From assembly GCA_041919675.1 (NCBI GenBank), contig JAYRTJ010000005.1, positions 1 to 64,000 on the forward strand: a DNA stretch of 64,000 nucleotides. The letters are read 5' to 3'. The notes beneath the pieces are model-generated. The model ran no database searches, was not told where the DNA came from, and saw only the letters and a list, made by a program, of their open reading frames with translations. This document shows, in pieces, positions 52,496 through 61,256 of the stretch (positions are counted from its first letter, which is position 1; the number at the start of each line of letters is the position of its first letter). This DNA comes from SHVO01 sp041919675 (GTDB lineage: Bacteria > Pseudomonadota > Alphaproteobacteria > Rhodospirillales > Rhodospirillaceae). A program made the translations under genes and the position numbers.

Positions 52496-54598
52496 ATGGC
52501 CCTTCTCCGTCCCCAGATCCTGTTTCCGCTGTTCGCCAAGGCTACCACCTTGCCGGGCATCGGGCCGCGCCTTGGGCAGTTGGTGGAGAAGGTCGCCGGC
52601 GACAAGGTGGTGAACCTGCTCTGGCATCTGCCGTCGGGCCTGATCGACCGCCGCTTCTCGCCCAAGGTCGGCGACGCGCCGCCGGGCAAGATCGCGACAT
52701 TGGTTGTCGATGTTCTGGCGCACGCGCCCGCGCCGCCGCGCAACAAGCGCATCCCCTACCGCATCACCTGCGGCGACGAGACCGGGAAGATCACCCTGGT
52801 CTTCTTCCACGCCCAGGAAGACTATCTCATGCGCATGCTGCCGACGGGCGAGAAGCGCGTGGTCAGCGGCAAGGTCGAACTCTTCGACGGCAAGCGGCAG
52901 ATGACCCACCCGGATCACATCGCGCCGTTGCACCAGATCGAGGACGTGAAACGCGTCGAGCCGGTCTATCCGTTGACCGAGGGCCTGTCGTCCAAGGTCC
53001 TCGACAAGTCGATCCGCGCGGCGGTCGCTTTGGCGCCGGAACTGCCGGAATGGCTCGATCCCGCCTATCGGCAACGCAACGGCTGGCCGTCGTGGAAAGC
53101 CGCGCTCTCGGCCGCCCATACACCCGGCTCCGAAGCGGACCTGTCCCTGACCACCCTCGCGCGGCAGCGCCTTGCCTTCGATGAACTCTTGTCGAACCAG
53201 CTCGCCCTGGCGCTCGTACGCCTCAAGAGCCGCACGCGGCGCGGCCGGACGTTGATCGGCGACGGCGCGCTTCGCAAGAAAGCCGAGGCGGCGATGCCAT
53301 ACCGGCTGACGGGCGCCCAACGCCGCACGCTGGAGGAAATCTACGCCGACATGGCCGGCGAGAACCGTATGCTGCGCTTGCTGCAGGGCGATGTCGGCAG
53401 CGGTAAGACCGTCGTCGCGCTGATGGCGATGCTGGGCGCGGTCGAGGCCGGTGGGCAAGCCGCCCTGATGGCGCCCACGGAAATCCTGGCGCAGCAGCAC
53501 GGGGAGACGTTGCGGCCCTATGCCGAGACCCTCGGCCTTCGTCTCGAAGTCCTCACCGGGCGAACCAAAGGCGCGGCACGCGCGGAGATCCTGGCGGACA
53601 TCGCCGGGGGCGCGGTGCATATCGTCATCGGCACGCATGCCCTGTTTCAAAAGGACGTGGAATTTCACGATCTCGCGCTGGCGGTGATCGACGAACAGCA
53701 CCGGTTTGGCGTTCATCAGCGCCTCGATCTCGCCGACAAGGGCAATGGGACCGACGTGCTGGTCATGACGGCGACCCCGATCCCGCGCACCCTGGCGCTG
53801 ACGGCCTACGGCGACATGGACGTTTCACGGCTCGATGAAAAGCCGCCCGGGCGCGCGCCCGTCGACACCAGGCTCATCAACCTCGAGCGCCTGGATGAAA
53901 TCGTCGGCGGCGTCTCCCGCGCGATCGGGAGCGGCGCGAAAGTCTATTGGGTCTGCCCGCTGGTCGAAGAATCCGAGACCAGCGACCTCGCGGCGGCGGA
54001 AGACAGATTCGTGCATCTTAAAGAGCGCTTCGGCGCCAAAGTCGCGCTCCTGCACGGCCAGATGAAAGCCGCCGATAAAGACGCCGCCATGGAACGGTTC
54101 GCGGCGAAAAATACCGGCTGCCAAATCCTGGTCGCGACCACGGTCATCGAAGTGGGCGTAGATGTACCGGACGCAACCATTATCGTCGTTGAGCACGCCG
54201 AACGCTTTGGCTTGGCGCAGCTCCACCAGTTGCGTGGGCGTGTGGGACGCGGCGGAAAGCCGGGAACCTGCTTGCTGCTTTACGCCGGCCCGTTGACGGA
54301 AACCGCCAAGGCGCGCCTTTCAACGCTACGCGACACCGAAGACGGTTTTGTGATCGCCGAGGAAGACTTGAAGTTGCGCGGCGGCGGCGAGGTTCTGGGG
54401 ACGCGCCAGAGCGGCCTGCCCGATTTCAGGCTGGCCGACATCATGGTGCACGGCGATCTGTTGGCGGCCGCCCGCGACGACGCGAAACTCACCATCGCCC
54501 GCGACCCCGACCTCGAGACCCCGCGCGGCCAGGCGCTGCGCACGCTCCTTTATCTTTTTCAGCAGGACGAAGCGGTGCGGACCCTCAGGTCCGGCTGA
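52496..54598 (+). CDS. recG: ATP-dependent DNA helicase RecG
   Basis: A 700-residue branch-migration helicase that reverses stalled forks. The N-terminal wedge/OB domain opens with LPGIGPRLGQLVEKVAGDKVVNLLWHLPSG. The helicase core has Walker A GDVGSGKTVVALMAML (~300-315), box II VIDEQHRFGVHQR (DEQH), motif III MTATPIPRTL and the motif VI region QLRGRVGRGGKPG. Length is normal for the family. It overlaps the end of the convergent DUF502 gene by 14 bases. Confidence 0.97.
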   Translation: MALLRPQILFPLFAKATTLPGIGPRLGQLVEKVAGDKVVNLLWHLPSGLIDRRFSPKVGDAPPGKIATLVVDVLAHAPAPPRNKRIPYRITCGDETGKITLVFFHAQEDYLMRMLPTGEKRVVSGKVELFDGKRQMTHPDHIAPLHQIEDVKRVEPVYPLTEGLSSKVLDKSIRAAVALAPELPEWLDPAYRQRNGWPSWKAALSAAHTPGSEADLSLTTLARQRLAFDELLSNQLALALVRLKSRTRRGRTLIGDGALRKKAEAAMPYRLTGAQRRTLEEIYADMAGENRMLRLLQGDVGSGKTVVALMAMLGAVEAGGQAALMAPTEILAQQHGETLRPYAETLGLRLEVLTGRTKGAARAEILADIAGGAVHIVIGTHALFQKDVEFHDLALAVIDEQHRFGVHQRLDLADKGNGTDVLVMTATPIPRTLALTAYGDMDVSRLDEKPPGRAPVDTRLINLERLDEIVGGVSRAIGSGAKVYWVCPLVEESETSDLAAAEDRFVHLKERFGAKVALLHGQMKAADKDAAMERFAAKNTGCQILVATTVIEVGVDVPDATIIVVEHAERFGLAQLHQLRGRVGRGGKPGTCLLLYAGPLTETAKARLSTLRDTEDGFVIAEEDLKLRGGGEVLGTRQSGLPDFRLADIMVHGDLLAAARDDAKLTIARDPDLETPRGQALRTLLYLFQQDEAVRTLRSG

Positions 54599-55250
54599 CG
54601 GCCTTCGCCGGCGGCACGACGATGCCGCCCGAAACGATCATCTTCAGCGCTTCCTCGATTGTCATATCCACCTTCGTCATGTCCTTGCGCGGAACGAAGA
54701 CCAGATAGCCCGAGGTAAAGGACATGGTGGGGATGAAGACGCTGTAGATCTCCTCCTCCGTCCTGCTCTGGATTTCCGGCGGCGCACGGCCGATCACGAA
54801 GCCAAGCGCCCACATCTCCTTGCGCGGATATTCCACCATCACGACCTCGCGAAACGACTGCGTCTGTTTCGACAGCACCGTCTCGAAGATCTGCTTCACC
54901 GCGCTATAAAAGCTGCGAATGACAGGCATGTGGTTCAGGATGCCCTCGCCCATCCGTACCGCCATGCGGCCGAGGTAGTTGGCGGTCACGAAGCCGATCA
55001 GGGTCAGGAATATGACGAGGATGAGGATGCCCACGCCGGGGACATCGAGGTAGGTGCGCGGATTGATCGCCGCAGGCAGCAGGCCGGTGACGGCCGCGTC
55101 GATGTAATCGACCAGCGACCAGGTCACATAGAGGGTGATGGCGATCGGCGCGGTGATAAGGACGCCCGCCAGGAAGTAGTTCCGCAGGCGGGAAACGGCG
55201 GGGTGGCGGCCGTCATGCGGCGGAGACGTTGGAGCCGGAGGCGTGTTCAT
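54585..55250 (-). CDS. DUF502 family membrane protein
   Basis: A 221-residue inner-membrane protein. Two membrane segments (~25-50, LAGVLITAPIAITLYVTWSLV; ~70-95, VGILILVIFLTLIGFVTANYL) are followed by a soluble domain containing IRSFYSAVKQIFETVLS and FIPTMSFTSGYLVFVPRKDM, the DUF502 signature. Function is unknown. I start at the ATG ending at 55250; an in-frame codon at 55286 would overlap the NUDIX gene. Only 14 bases separate its start from the divergent NUDIX start. Confidence 0.9.
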   Translation of the reverse strand: MNTPPAPTSPPHDGRHPAVSRLRNYFLAGVLITAPIAITLYVTWSLVDYIDAAVTGLLPAAINPRTYLDVPGVGILILVIFLTLIGFVTANYLGRMAVRMGEGILNHMPVIRSFYSAVKQIFETVLSKQTQSFREVVMVEYPRKEMWALGFVIGRAPPEIQSRTEEEIYSVFIPTMSFTSGYLVFVPRKDMTKVDMTIEEALKMIVSGGIVVPPAKAVSRT

Positions 55251-55264
55251 GCCATCATCATCGC

Positions 55265-55714
55265 ATGATTGTCCCCCCTGTCCCAAGCGGCGAACGCCAA
55301 CGCCCCTCCGTCGGCATCGGCGCGGTCGTCGTCAAGCGCACGCCGGGCGGACCTCAAGTCCTCTTGATCCGCCGCGGCGCACCGCCGCGCATGGGTGAAT
55401 GGAGCATTCCGGGTGGACGCCAGGAATGGGGCGAAACCATCCGCGAGACCGCCGCGCGTGAGGTCATGGAGGAAACGGGCGTCACCGTGACGAATCTCAG
55501 ACTGCTGGACGTGGTCGACGGCATTGCCCGGTCCGCCGGCGCCGTGACGGGACATTGGACACTGGTCGACTTCCGGGCCGACTGGGACGGCGGCGAGCCG
55601 CGCGCGGGCGACGACGCCATCGACGCCAAATGGGTCCCCGTAGCCGAACTGGCGCATTACGGCCTCTGGAGCGAAACCCGGCGCATCATTGATGCCGGCC
55701 TGGCTTTGGATTAA
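55265..55714 (+). CDS. NUDIX hydrolase
   Basis: A 149-residue NUDIX protein. The NUDIX box is complete at ~48-70 (GGRQEWGETIRETAAREVMEETG, matching GX5EX7REUXEEXG). The first strands, SVGIGAVVVKRTPGGPQVLLIRRG, fit the ADP-ribose or nucleotide-sugar pyrophosphatase group. The substrate cannot be told. The start ATG at 55265 is divergent from DUF502, and it is followed by a [2Fe-2S] protein gene after 9 bases. Confidence 0.92.
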   Translation: MIVPPVPSGERQRPSVGIGAVVVKRTPGGPQVLLIRRGAPPRMGEWSIPGGRQEWGETIRETAAREVMEETGVTVTNLRLLDVVDGIARSAGAVTGHWTLVDFRADWDGGEPRAGDDAIDAKWVPVAELAHYGLWSETRRIIDAGLALD

Positions 55715-55723
55715 CGGTGATCC

Positions 55724-56080
55724 ATGATCGACGCTGATTGGATCCCCGTCCCCAAGCCCCTGTTCACGGTGCGGGTCTGTATCAATAAACGGCTGAACAC
55801 CGACAAGCTCCCGTCCTGCGGCGGGCGCGGCAGCCGGGGCGTCGCGGACCTGCTGGAACGCCTCATCATGGAGGAGCGCCTTCCCGCATCGGTGACGCGC
55901 GGACCCTGCATGAACAATTGCCTGCATGGCCCGACCATCAAGGTTCAAGGCGCCGACTTCATCAGCCTGGAAGGCGACGTCGGCGCCGCGCAAATCGAGA
56001 AGATCATGGCCGCGGTGCGCGCCGAGGCCGAGCGCCGCAAAGCCGTGCCGCCCGTTGCCGCCGATGCGCCGCCGCCGTGA
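55724..56080 (+). CDS. Thioredoxin-like [2Fe-2S] ferredoxin-type protein
   Basis: A 118-residue protein with four cysteines in the thioredoxin-like ferredoxin pattern: RVCINKR, LPSCGGRGS, then GPCMNNC (~18, ~31, ~62 and ~66). These would hold one [2Fe-2S] cluster. The final ~15 residues are Ala/Pro-rich. It is a small cytoplasmic electron carrier or sensor, partner unknown. GGTGA lies before the ATG. It overlaps the next small gene by GTGA. Confidence 0.88.
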   Translation: MIDADWIPVPKPLFTVRVCINKRLNTDKLPSCGGRGSRGVADLLERLIMEERLPASVTRGPCMNNCLHGPTIKVQGADFISLEGDVGAAQIEKIMAAVRAEAERRKAVPPVAADAPPP

Positions 56081-56223
56081 CGGTCTTTCTCGCGGTCTGC
56101 GCCGCCATCGTCGCGGGCATCGTCGGCCTTGCTTTGGCCTTGCCGTGCAAAGGCTGCCGGCTCAGGCGCGAACGCCTTCACCGCGCCTACGAGAAATGGA
56201 AAAAAACCCGCGAACGCGGCTGA
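56077..56223 (+). CDS. Very small single-pass membrane protein
   Basis: 48 residues from GTG at 56077, which overlaps the preceding stop (GTGA). Residues ~3-22 (FLAVCAAIVAGIVGLALALP) form one membrane helix. They are followed by CKGC and a strongly basic tail (RLRRERLHRAYEKWKKTRERG). The coupling to the [2Fe-2S] gene and the sensible topology, positive inside, support it. No family recognised; chance cannot be excluded for such a short frame. Confidence 0.5.
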   Translation: MTVFLAVCAAIVAGIVGLALALPCKGCRLRRERLHRAYEKWKKTRERG

Positions 56224-56418
56224 CTATTGGATCATCGCAAGTGCGGAATCGATCCACGTCATGATGGTGACCTTCATGACTTGGAATTGCGCATAGGGCC
56301 AGATGAAGGCGTTGATCATCGCCTTGTCCATCGGGGTCCGCTCGACCATCAGGTCGCGCACAAAGAACATGATTCCAGTGACCGCATACACGGCCTGGAG
56401 CAACGCGAATTTACCCAT
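56224..56418 (-). CDS. Small membrane protein, unknown function
   Basis: 64 residues (MGKFALLQAVYAVTGIMFFVRDLMVERTP...). One hydrophobic segment (~5-20) and a second, more amphipathic one (~33-58, aromatic-rich IWPYAQFQVMKVTIMTWI) are visible. A G-rich stretch (GGGGGATCGG) lies just before the ATG. Its stop is directly next to the stop of the convergent 48-residue gene. Composition is unlike the shadows of neighbouring frames, with few Arg and Ala, which supports a real protein. Confidence 0.6.
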   Translation of the reverse strand: MGKFALLQAVYAVTGIMFFVRDLMVERTPMDKAMINAFIWPYAQFQVMKVTIMTWIDSALAMIQ

Positions 56419-56487
56419 CCGATCCCCCCATTCCCGGCGCGATGGTGCACCAGTTGAAGGGGAAAATCCAGCGAAGGTAAACCGCGA

Positions 56488-57543
56488 TCAGCCGGCTTGT
56501 CCCGGCTTGCTCCGCAAGTCCGCGAGCGTGCGTTTCATGATCGCCACCTTGTACGCCGGCACCTGGAAGACTCGCCCTTCGCCACGGGACTTGATGCCCG
56601 CCATCGCTTGCGCCGCGCTGCTTTCGGCCGCGAGGCCGGGCGCCGGCGTCGCCGAGACTTTGATCCAGCTCTTATCGTCCACCTCGGTCATCTCGACCGT
56701 GATGCTCGATCCCTCCACGGTGTCGACGACCGCGGTATAGGTTTTGTCTTTCGGGAACGGAATTTGCGCGGCCGGCGCGATGTCGTCGGCCTGAAGGCCC
56801 GCCAAGATCCGGCTGTATTCCTCGGCCGTGAAATCGCTTTCCAGCGAGACGTTGCGCGGAAGATTTTCGATGGCGAACTTCTCGTCCGCGCCGCGGCTCG
56901 CAATCACCCGTTCGCCCTTGGGGGTGGTGACGGTCACGCGTTTGATCGCGGCGTCCGGAACATCGACAATGTCCTTCGCGAGCCAATCGCGCGGGGCGAC
57001 ACCCGGGTTGACCTCGCCAAGGGCAAGCCAGGTCTGCGCATCGCCGGGCAGCCGGATGTAAGTGCCGCCCTCTTTTCCGCCCAGCGTGTACTTCCGCTTG
57101 CCGACAATGAGGGTCGCCATTTCCTTGCCGCCGGCATCCAGCAACGTCACTTGCTTGGCGTTCGAACCTTTTTCCGTGGGGTCTTGGAGGTCGAGACGTC
57201 CATAGCGGTCGGGCTGATTGGTTTTGCTCTCAAGCTTCGTCAACCGCGCGATATCCACAACGAGGTCGACGACTTTCTGCGGATCGGCCGGGTAGTTCGC
57301 GCGTTCCCGGTAGTGGAACGTATTGCCATCGCGGTCGAGCGAGATGGTCCCGCCGGCGTGGCGAATGACGACGGACTTCAAGTCGTCCTGAAGTTTCTCC
57401 GTCAAGCCTGGAAACACGAGCGCTCCATTGCCTGCCGACGTTTCAACGCGCGGCTGGGTGACAACGGCCGCGATGGCGAGACTCGCGCCGACAGCCGCTG
57501 CACCGGCGAGCGCGAAGACCGTTTTCTGTCTCATGTTCGCCAC
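56488..57543 (-). CDS. DUF4340 domain protein, partner of a Gld-type ABC system
   Basis: A 351-residue protein with an N-terminal membrane anchor (~8-28). The rest is the DUF4340 domain: VFPGLTEKLQDDLKSVVIRHAGGTISLDRDGN near the start and YGRLDLQDPTEKGSNAKQVTLLDAGGKEMATLIVGKR in the middle. Such proteins are encoded next to GldG-like genes in many bacteria and are thought to act with them in the envelope; the job is unknown. It is the last gene of the 61148-to-56488 operon, 3 bases after gldG. Confidence 0.88.
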   Translation of the reverse strand: MANMRQKTVFALAGAAAVGASLAIAAVVTQPRVETSAGNGALVFPGLTEKLQDDLKSVVIRHAGGTISLDRDGNTFHYRERANYPADPQKVVDLVVDIARLTKLESKTNQPDRYGRLDLQDPTEKGSNAKQVTLLDAGGKEMATLIVGKRKYTLGGKEGGTYIRLPGDAQTWLALGEVNPGVAPRDWLAKDIVDVPDAAIKRVTVTTPKGERVIASRGADEKFAIENLPRNVSLESDFTAEEYSRILAGLQADDIAPAAQIPFPKDKTYTAVVDTVEGSSITVEMTEVDDKSWIKVSATPAPGLAAESSAAQAMAGIKSRGEGRVFQVPAYKVAIMKRTLADLRSKPGQAG

Positions 57544-57546
57544 TCC

Positions 57547-59433
57547 CTAAGCCGCCGCAGACCGGCGGCGGCGCCGCCGCACGGTCGCGAAGACGATGAG
57601 CCCCAGACCGAACAGGATCGGCACCACGGCGATATTCACGAAAGTCAAAATGCCCTGCAGCCGATCGATATCCTCGCGCAGCGCGCGCTGCACTTCACGG
57701 AGTTCACGGCGGGTCGCGAGGATATCGCCGCGATAGCTTTCGATGGTGCGCTGGTCTTCATCGCTCAAGATGGCCTGCCCCTGCCCGTCTTCGCGGACCT
57801 GCATGGCGCTGACCTTCTTTTGCAGTTCTTCGAGGCGGCCGGTGAGCGATTGCTCGGTCTGCCGGTATTGCATCTCCGCGTCGCGGCGGATGGACTCCAG
57901 GAGTTCGAACGGGCGGCTTTTCACACCGCGGCCCCGCAAGGCCGACAGGGCCGGCGACCCCGTGAGATTTTCGAGCGCGTTGATGGCGAAGTTCGCATTG
58001 TCCGCCGTCGGGACGACGACCTGCTCGCCGAGGAACGAGCTGTTCTGCGTCCAGAAGCGGTCGCCCAGGATGTCGGTGTCGGCCACGACCACGACCTGAA
58101 TCGGCTGCTTCGATTCACTAAGGTGCGGCGTCGCTGGAACGCCTTCCGCCTTGGGCGCTTCGGCGAACGCGCTTTTCGCCGGACCCGAGATGCGGGCCGC
58201 GAGGATTTCGGCTTTATTCTGCGGTTTGAATTCGCGGAACAAGGTCACGACGTCCGGCAGCCCCAGGAACTTATCGGCGGGCATGCGCATCGACTGCGGA
58301 CCGGTGGAAATCAACGGCGTGACGGTGGTCGTCGCACCTTCCACTTTTTCAAGCACGCCGGAGGTGCCGAGATTGATCTGCTGGAGATCGCCGGTGATCG
58401 CGTCGCTGGTATCGAAATGCCCGGCGCGAAGTTGGAGCCATGCCACGTAGTCGGCGGCGACAGGACGTCCTTCCGCCTGGATGCCGACGCGCGCGGCGGC
58501 TTCGATATCGCCGACGACTTGTCCATCGACCATCCGCACGCCCCACGCCGTGAGCAGCTTGTTGATGCCCTGCTTATCGCCGCCGCCGGGCGGACCGCCC
58601 ATGCCGGCGGACTCCGCGTTCGGATCGACAAAGACCAAGGCCTTTCCGCCGCGCAGGATGAATTGATCGATGGCATAGGCCGCCGCGTCCGAAAGTCCAT
58701 CGGGCTGGACCAACATCAGGATATCGATATCCGCCGGGATTGCCGTGATGTTCGGGGTCAGGGTTTCGATGGCGAAGGTATCGCGGATCTGACCGAGCAC
58801 GGCCCAGGGGCGCGGCTGCTGCTGTTGCGGCATACCCATCATATTCGGCATGGCCGGCGCGCCTTCGATCGGCAAGGTCGAAAGCAGGCCGATCTTCGGC
58901 TGATCCGGCTCCGACAGGCTGTAGATGAGCTTCGCGAGATCGTATTCCAGGAACTGGGCCCGCTCGAGATTGAAGAACGGGATCACCTGCTGATCGTCCG
59001 TGGAATTCGTCGCGGCCAGGCCGAAGTAACCCACCTCGCCCAGTTGTCCCAGCGGCACCGCCTGAAGGCCGAAGCCGACCGCGCGGTCTTCCACATCGGA
59101 GAACGGTTCAGGGTTGTAGAGCTCGATCTTGATCTTGCCGTTGGCAAGTTCCGAGTACTGCTGGAGCAAATCGCGCACGCGCTGGAAATATTCCGCGTGG
59201 CGCGGACTGGCGCGTCCGATCGCTTCCGAGAAGTAGACGCGGACGACGATGGGTTCCTTGATGCTCGCGAACATCGGCTTCACCTGCGCCGAAGTGCTGT
59301 AGGACGCGCCCTCCGTCACATCGAGGCGAAGGTTGCGAAGCCAGGTGTTCGCGACGACGTTGACCGCGACGAACAGGACCACCGCCGCGGCGATGCCGAT
59401 GACGCCAAGAGTGCGTGAATCGAAGCGCTGCAT
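57547..59433 (-). CDS. GldG-family ABC transporter auxiliary protein
   Basis: A 628-residue protein with one membrane helix at each end (~12-30; ~600-620, then RRRRRR). The large periplasmic part contains the ABC-type auxiliary domain: EPIVVRVYFSEAIG, DLAKLIYSLSEPDQPKIGLLSTLPIEG, FILRGGKALVFVDPNAE. A coiled-coil stretch (~515-580, MQYRQTEQSLTGRLEELQKKVSAMQ) precedes the last helix. GldG acts with GldF and GldA in Bacteroidetes gliding; in proteobacteria the exported substrate is unknown. Confidence 0.9.
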   Translation of the reverse strand: MQRFDSRTLGVIGIAAAVVLFVAVNVVANTWLRNLRLDVTEGASYSTSAQVKPMFASIKEPIVVRVYFSEAIGRASPRHAEYFQRVRDLLQQYSELANGKIKIELYNPEPFSDVEDRAVGFGLQAVPLGQLGEVGYFGLAATNSTDDQQVIPFFNLERAQFLEYDLAKLIYSLSEPDQPKIGLLSTLPIEGAPAMPNMMGMPQQQQPRPWAVLGQIRDTFAIETLTPNITAIPADIDILMLVQPDGLSDAAAYAIDQFILRGGKALVFVDPNAESAGMGGPPGGGDKQGINKLLTAWGVRMVDGQVVGDIEAAARVGIQAEGRPVAADYVAWLQLRAGHFDTSDAITGDLQQINLGTSGVLEKVEGATTTVTPLISTGPQSMRMPADKFLGLPDVVTLFREFKPQNKAEILAARISGPAKSAFAEAPKAEGVPATPHLSESKQPIQVVVVADTDILGDRFWTQNSSFLGEQVVVPTADNANFAINALENLTGSPALSALRGRGVKSRPFELLESIRRDAEMQYRQTEQSLTGRLEELQKKVSAMQVREDGQGQAILSDEDQRTIESYRGDILATRRELREVQRALREDIDRLQGILTFVNIAVVPILFGLGLIVFATVRRRRRRSAAA

Positions 59434-59436
59434 GGC

Positions 59437-60171
59437 TTAGGCCCCCTTACGCGTATCAACGGCAAGAATGGCGGCAAACAGCCAGAACGCCATCAGCGAG
59501 AAGAAAAAGACGAAGTCCCTGACGGCGACCACGCCGCGGGTCATTCCGTCGAAACGCGTCAGGAAGCTAAACGAAGCGATGGTGTCGACGACGGCTTCGG
59601 GCGCCCAGCCGCGGAAGGCATTCAGCACCATGTCGAGGCCGCTCATGGTGAACAGGAAACACACCACCGCGCCGAGGATGAAGGCGACGATCTGGTTGCG
59701 CGTGAGGGCCGACATGCAGATGCCGATCGACAGGAACGCGCCCGCCACGATGAAGCTGCCGATATAGCTGAGCACGATAACGCCGTTATCGGGACTGCCG
59801 AGCACGTTCACGGTGATCCACATGGGCACGGTCAGCGCCAGCGCGATGCCGCAGAACAGCCACGCGGCGAGGAACTTCCCAAGGACCGCCTGAGTGGTCG
59901 TCACCGGCAGGGTCAGGAGTTGCTCGATGGTGCCCGACTTACGCTCCTCGGCCCACAGCCGCATCGCCACGGCGGGCACCAAAAGAACATAGAGCCACGG
60001 ATGGTGGCTGAAGAAGTTTTGAAGACTGGCTTGGTTCTGGTCGAAGAAATCGCCGATGTAGAACGCGAACGCGCCGGTGAGACCGACGAAGATCGCGATG
60101 AACACGAAGGCGACGGGCGTGGCGAAATAGGCCGCCAGCTCGCGCTTGGCTATGATCCAAATTTTACGCAT
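59437..60171 (-). CDS. ABC-2 type permease, GldF-like
   Basis: A 244-residue permease with six hydrophobic segments. The N-terminus IAKRELAAYFATPVAFVFIAIFVGLTGAFAFYIGDFFDQNQASLQNFFSHHPWL and RLWAEERKSGTIEQLLTLPVTTTQAVLGKFLA (~70-101) are typical of GldF/NosY-type ABC-2 permeases. It should pair with the ATPase at 60186 and the GldG protein. Gene spacing (14 and 3 bases) shows one operon. Confidence 0.92.
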   Translation of the reverse strand: MRKIWIIAKRELAAYFATPVAFVFIAIFVGLTGAFAFYIGDFFDQNQASLQNFFSHHPWLYVLLVPAVAMRLWAEERKSGTIEQLLTLPVTTTQAVLGKFLAAWLFCGIALALTVPMWITVNVLGSPDNGVIVLSYIGSFIVAGAFLSIGICMSALTRNQIVAFILGAVVCFLFTMSGLDMVLNAFRGWAPEAVVDTIASFSFLTRFDGMTRGVVAVRDFVFFFSLMAFWLFAAILAVDTRKGA

Positions 60172-60185
60172 CGGAACCTCTGAGA

Positions 60186-61148
60186 TCAGGCGGCCGCGCG
60201 CGGCGCGGCGCCGGTCGTGATAAGCCGGAAGACATCATCCAAACTGCTGCGATCCTGGTAAACCTCGCTCGCGGGAATGCCTTGCTGACGGACGGCGGCG
60301 GAAATCTCGGCGGCAAGGGCCGCCTCGCCCTTCGGCGTGATACGAAGCTTTACGTTGCCGTTTTCCGCCGGCGTCTCAAACACGGCGGCCACGGACGCCA
60401 GCGCCTTGAAGTGAGACGCAGCGGCGCCGGCCGCGCTTTGCGGCAGCACGACGCAAATCGCATGGCTTTCCGGCAGACGGCTGCGAAGCTGACTGGCGGT
60501 GCCGTCGGCCAAAACGCGGCCGCCGCCGATAATCACCGCGCGGGTGCACACGGCTTCGACTTCTTCCAGGATATGCGTGGAGACGATGATCGCCTTCTCC
60601 GCCGCCATTTCGGCGATAAGGCTGCGGACCTGGTGTTTTTGATTGGGATCGAGGCCGTCCGTCGGCTCGTCGAGGATCAGAACCGGCGGATCGTGGAGAA
60701 TGCTTTGCGCGAGGCCGACGCGGCGGCGGTACCCCTTCGAGAGAATATCGATGGGCCGGTCAACCACCTCGCCCAGTCCCAATCGGGCGACGACGTTCCC
60801 GACACGCGCGTTCCGTTCGGTCCCATCATAGCCGCGAATTTCAGCGATGAATTTCAGAAAGCCGCCGACGGTCATATCGTCGTAGGACGGCGAGCCTTCC
60901 GGCAAATAACCGAGCATGCTCTTCACGCCGGTCGGGTCCTGCACGACATCGCGCCCGCAGACGCGGGCCGTTCCGCCGCTCGGGGTAAGAAACCCGGCAA
61001 CCATTCGCATGGTGGTGGTCTTGCCGGCGCCGTTGGGCCCCAGGAATCCGAGCACCTCACCTTTTGAAACCGTCAGGCTAATACCGTCGACCGCCCGAAA
61101 GTCTCCAAAGGACTTCGAAAGCCGATCGATTTCGACCATCACCGTCAT
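60186..61148 (-). CDS. ABC transporter ATP-binding protein, GldA-like
   Basis: A 320-residue ATPase. It has Walker A GPNGAGKTTTMRMVAGF (~38-54), a Q-loop in LGYLPEGSPSYDD, the signature LSKGYRRRVGLAQSILHDP (~135-153), Walker B LILDEPTDGLDPNQ and the switch His in VSTHILEEVEA. The extra C-terminal ~90 residues are usual for GldA/CcmA-type exporters. It is the first gene of the operon, which continues with permease, GldG and DUF4340 genes. Confidence 0.92.
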   Translation of the reverse strand: MTVMVEIDRLSKSFGDFRAVDGISLTVSKGEVLGFLGPNGAGKTTTMRMVAGFLTPSGGTARVCGRDVVQDPTGVKSMLGYLPEGSPSYDDMTVGGFLKFIAEIRGYDGTERNARVGNVVARLGLGEVVDRPIDILSKGYRRRVGLAQSILHDPPVLILDEPTDGLDPNQKHQVRSLIAEMAAEKAIIVSTHILEEVEAVCTRAVIIGGGRVLADGTASQLRSRLPESHAICVVLPQSAAGAAASHFKALASVAAVFETPAENGNVKLRITPKGEAALAAEISAAVRQQGIPASEVYQDRSSLDDVFRLITTGAAPRAAA

Positions 61149-61256
61149 GCATTTTCCCCGCTTCGCTTAGGTGCGGGCGAAAAGTTAGGGGTTCACCCGC
61201 GGACGCGCAAGTCTCGGGACCGTGAGCGATATGAAAGGGCTGTAAGGCGCGGGACG

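Noticed and set aside
52382..53716. Upstream extension of the sdhE frame (537 codons in all)
   Set aside because: The extension runs antisense through recG; only the last 92 codons match the SdhE family.
56497..59418. Open plus-strand frame of 973 codons
   Set aside because: Antisense to the DUF4340 and GldG genes, which have clear family motifs and operon spacing; composition is that of a GC-rich shadow frame.
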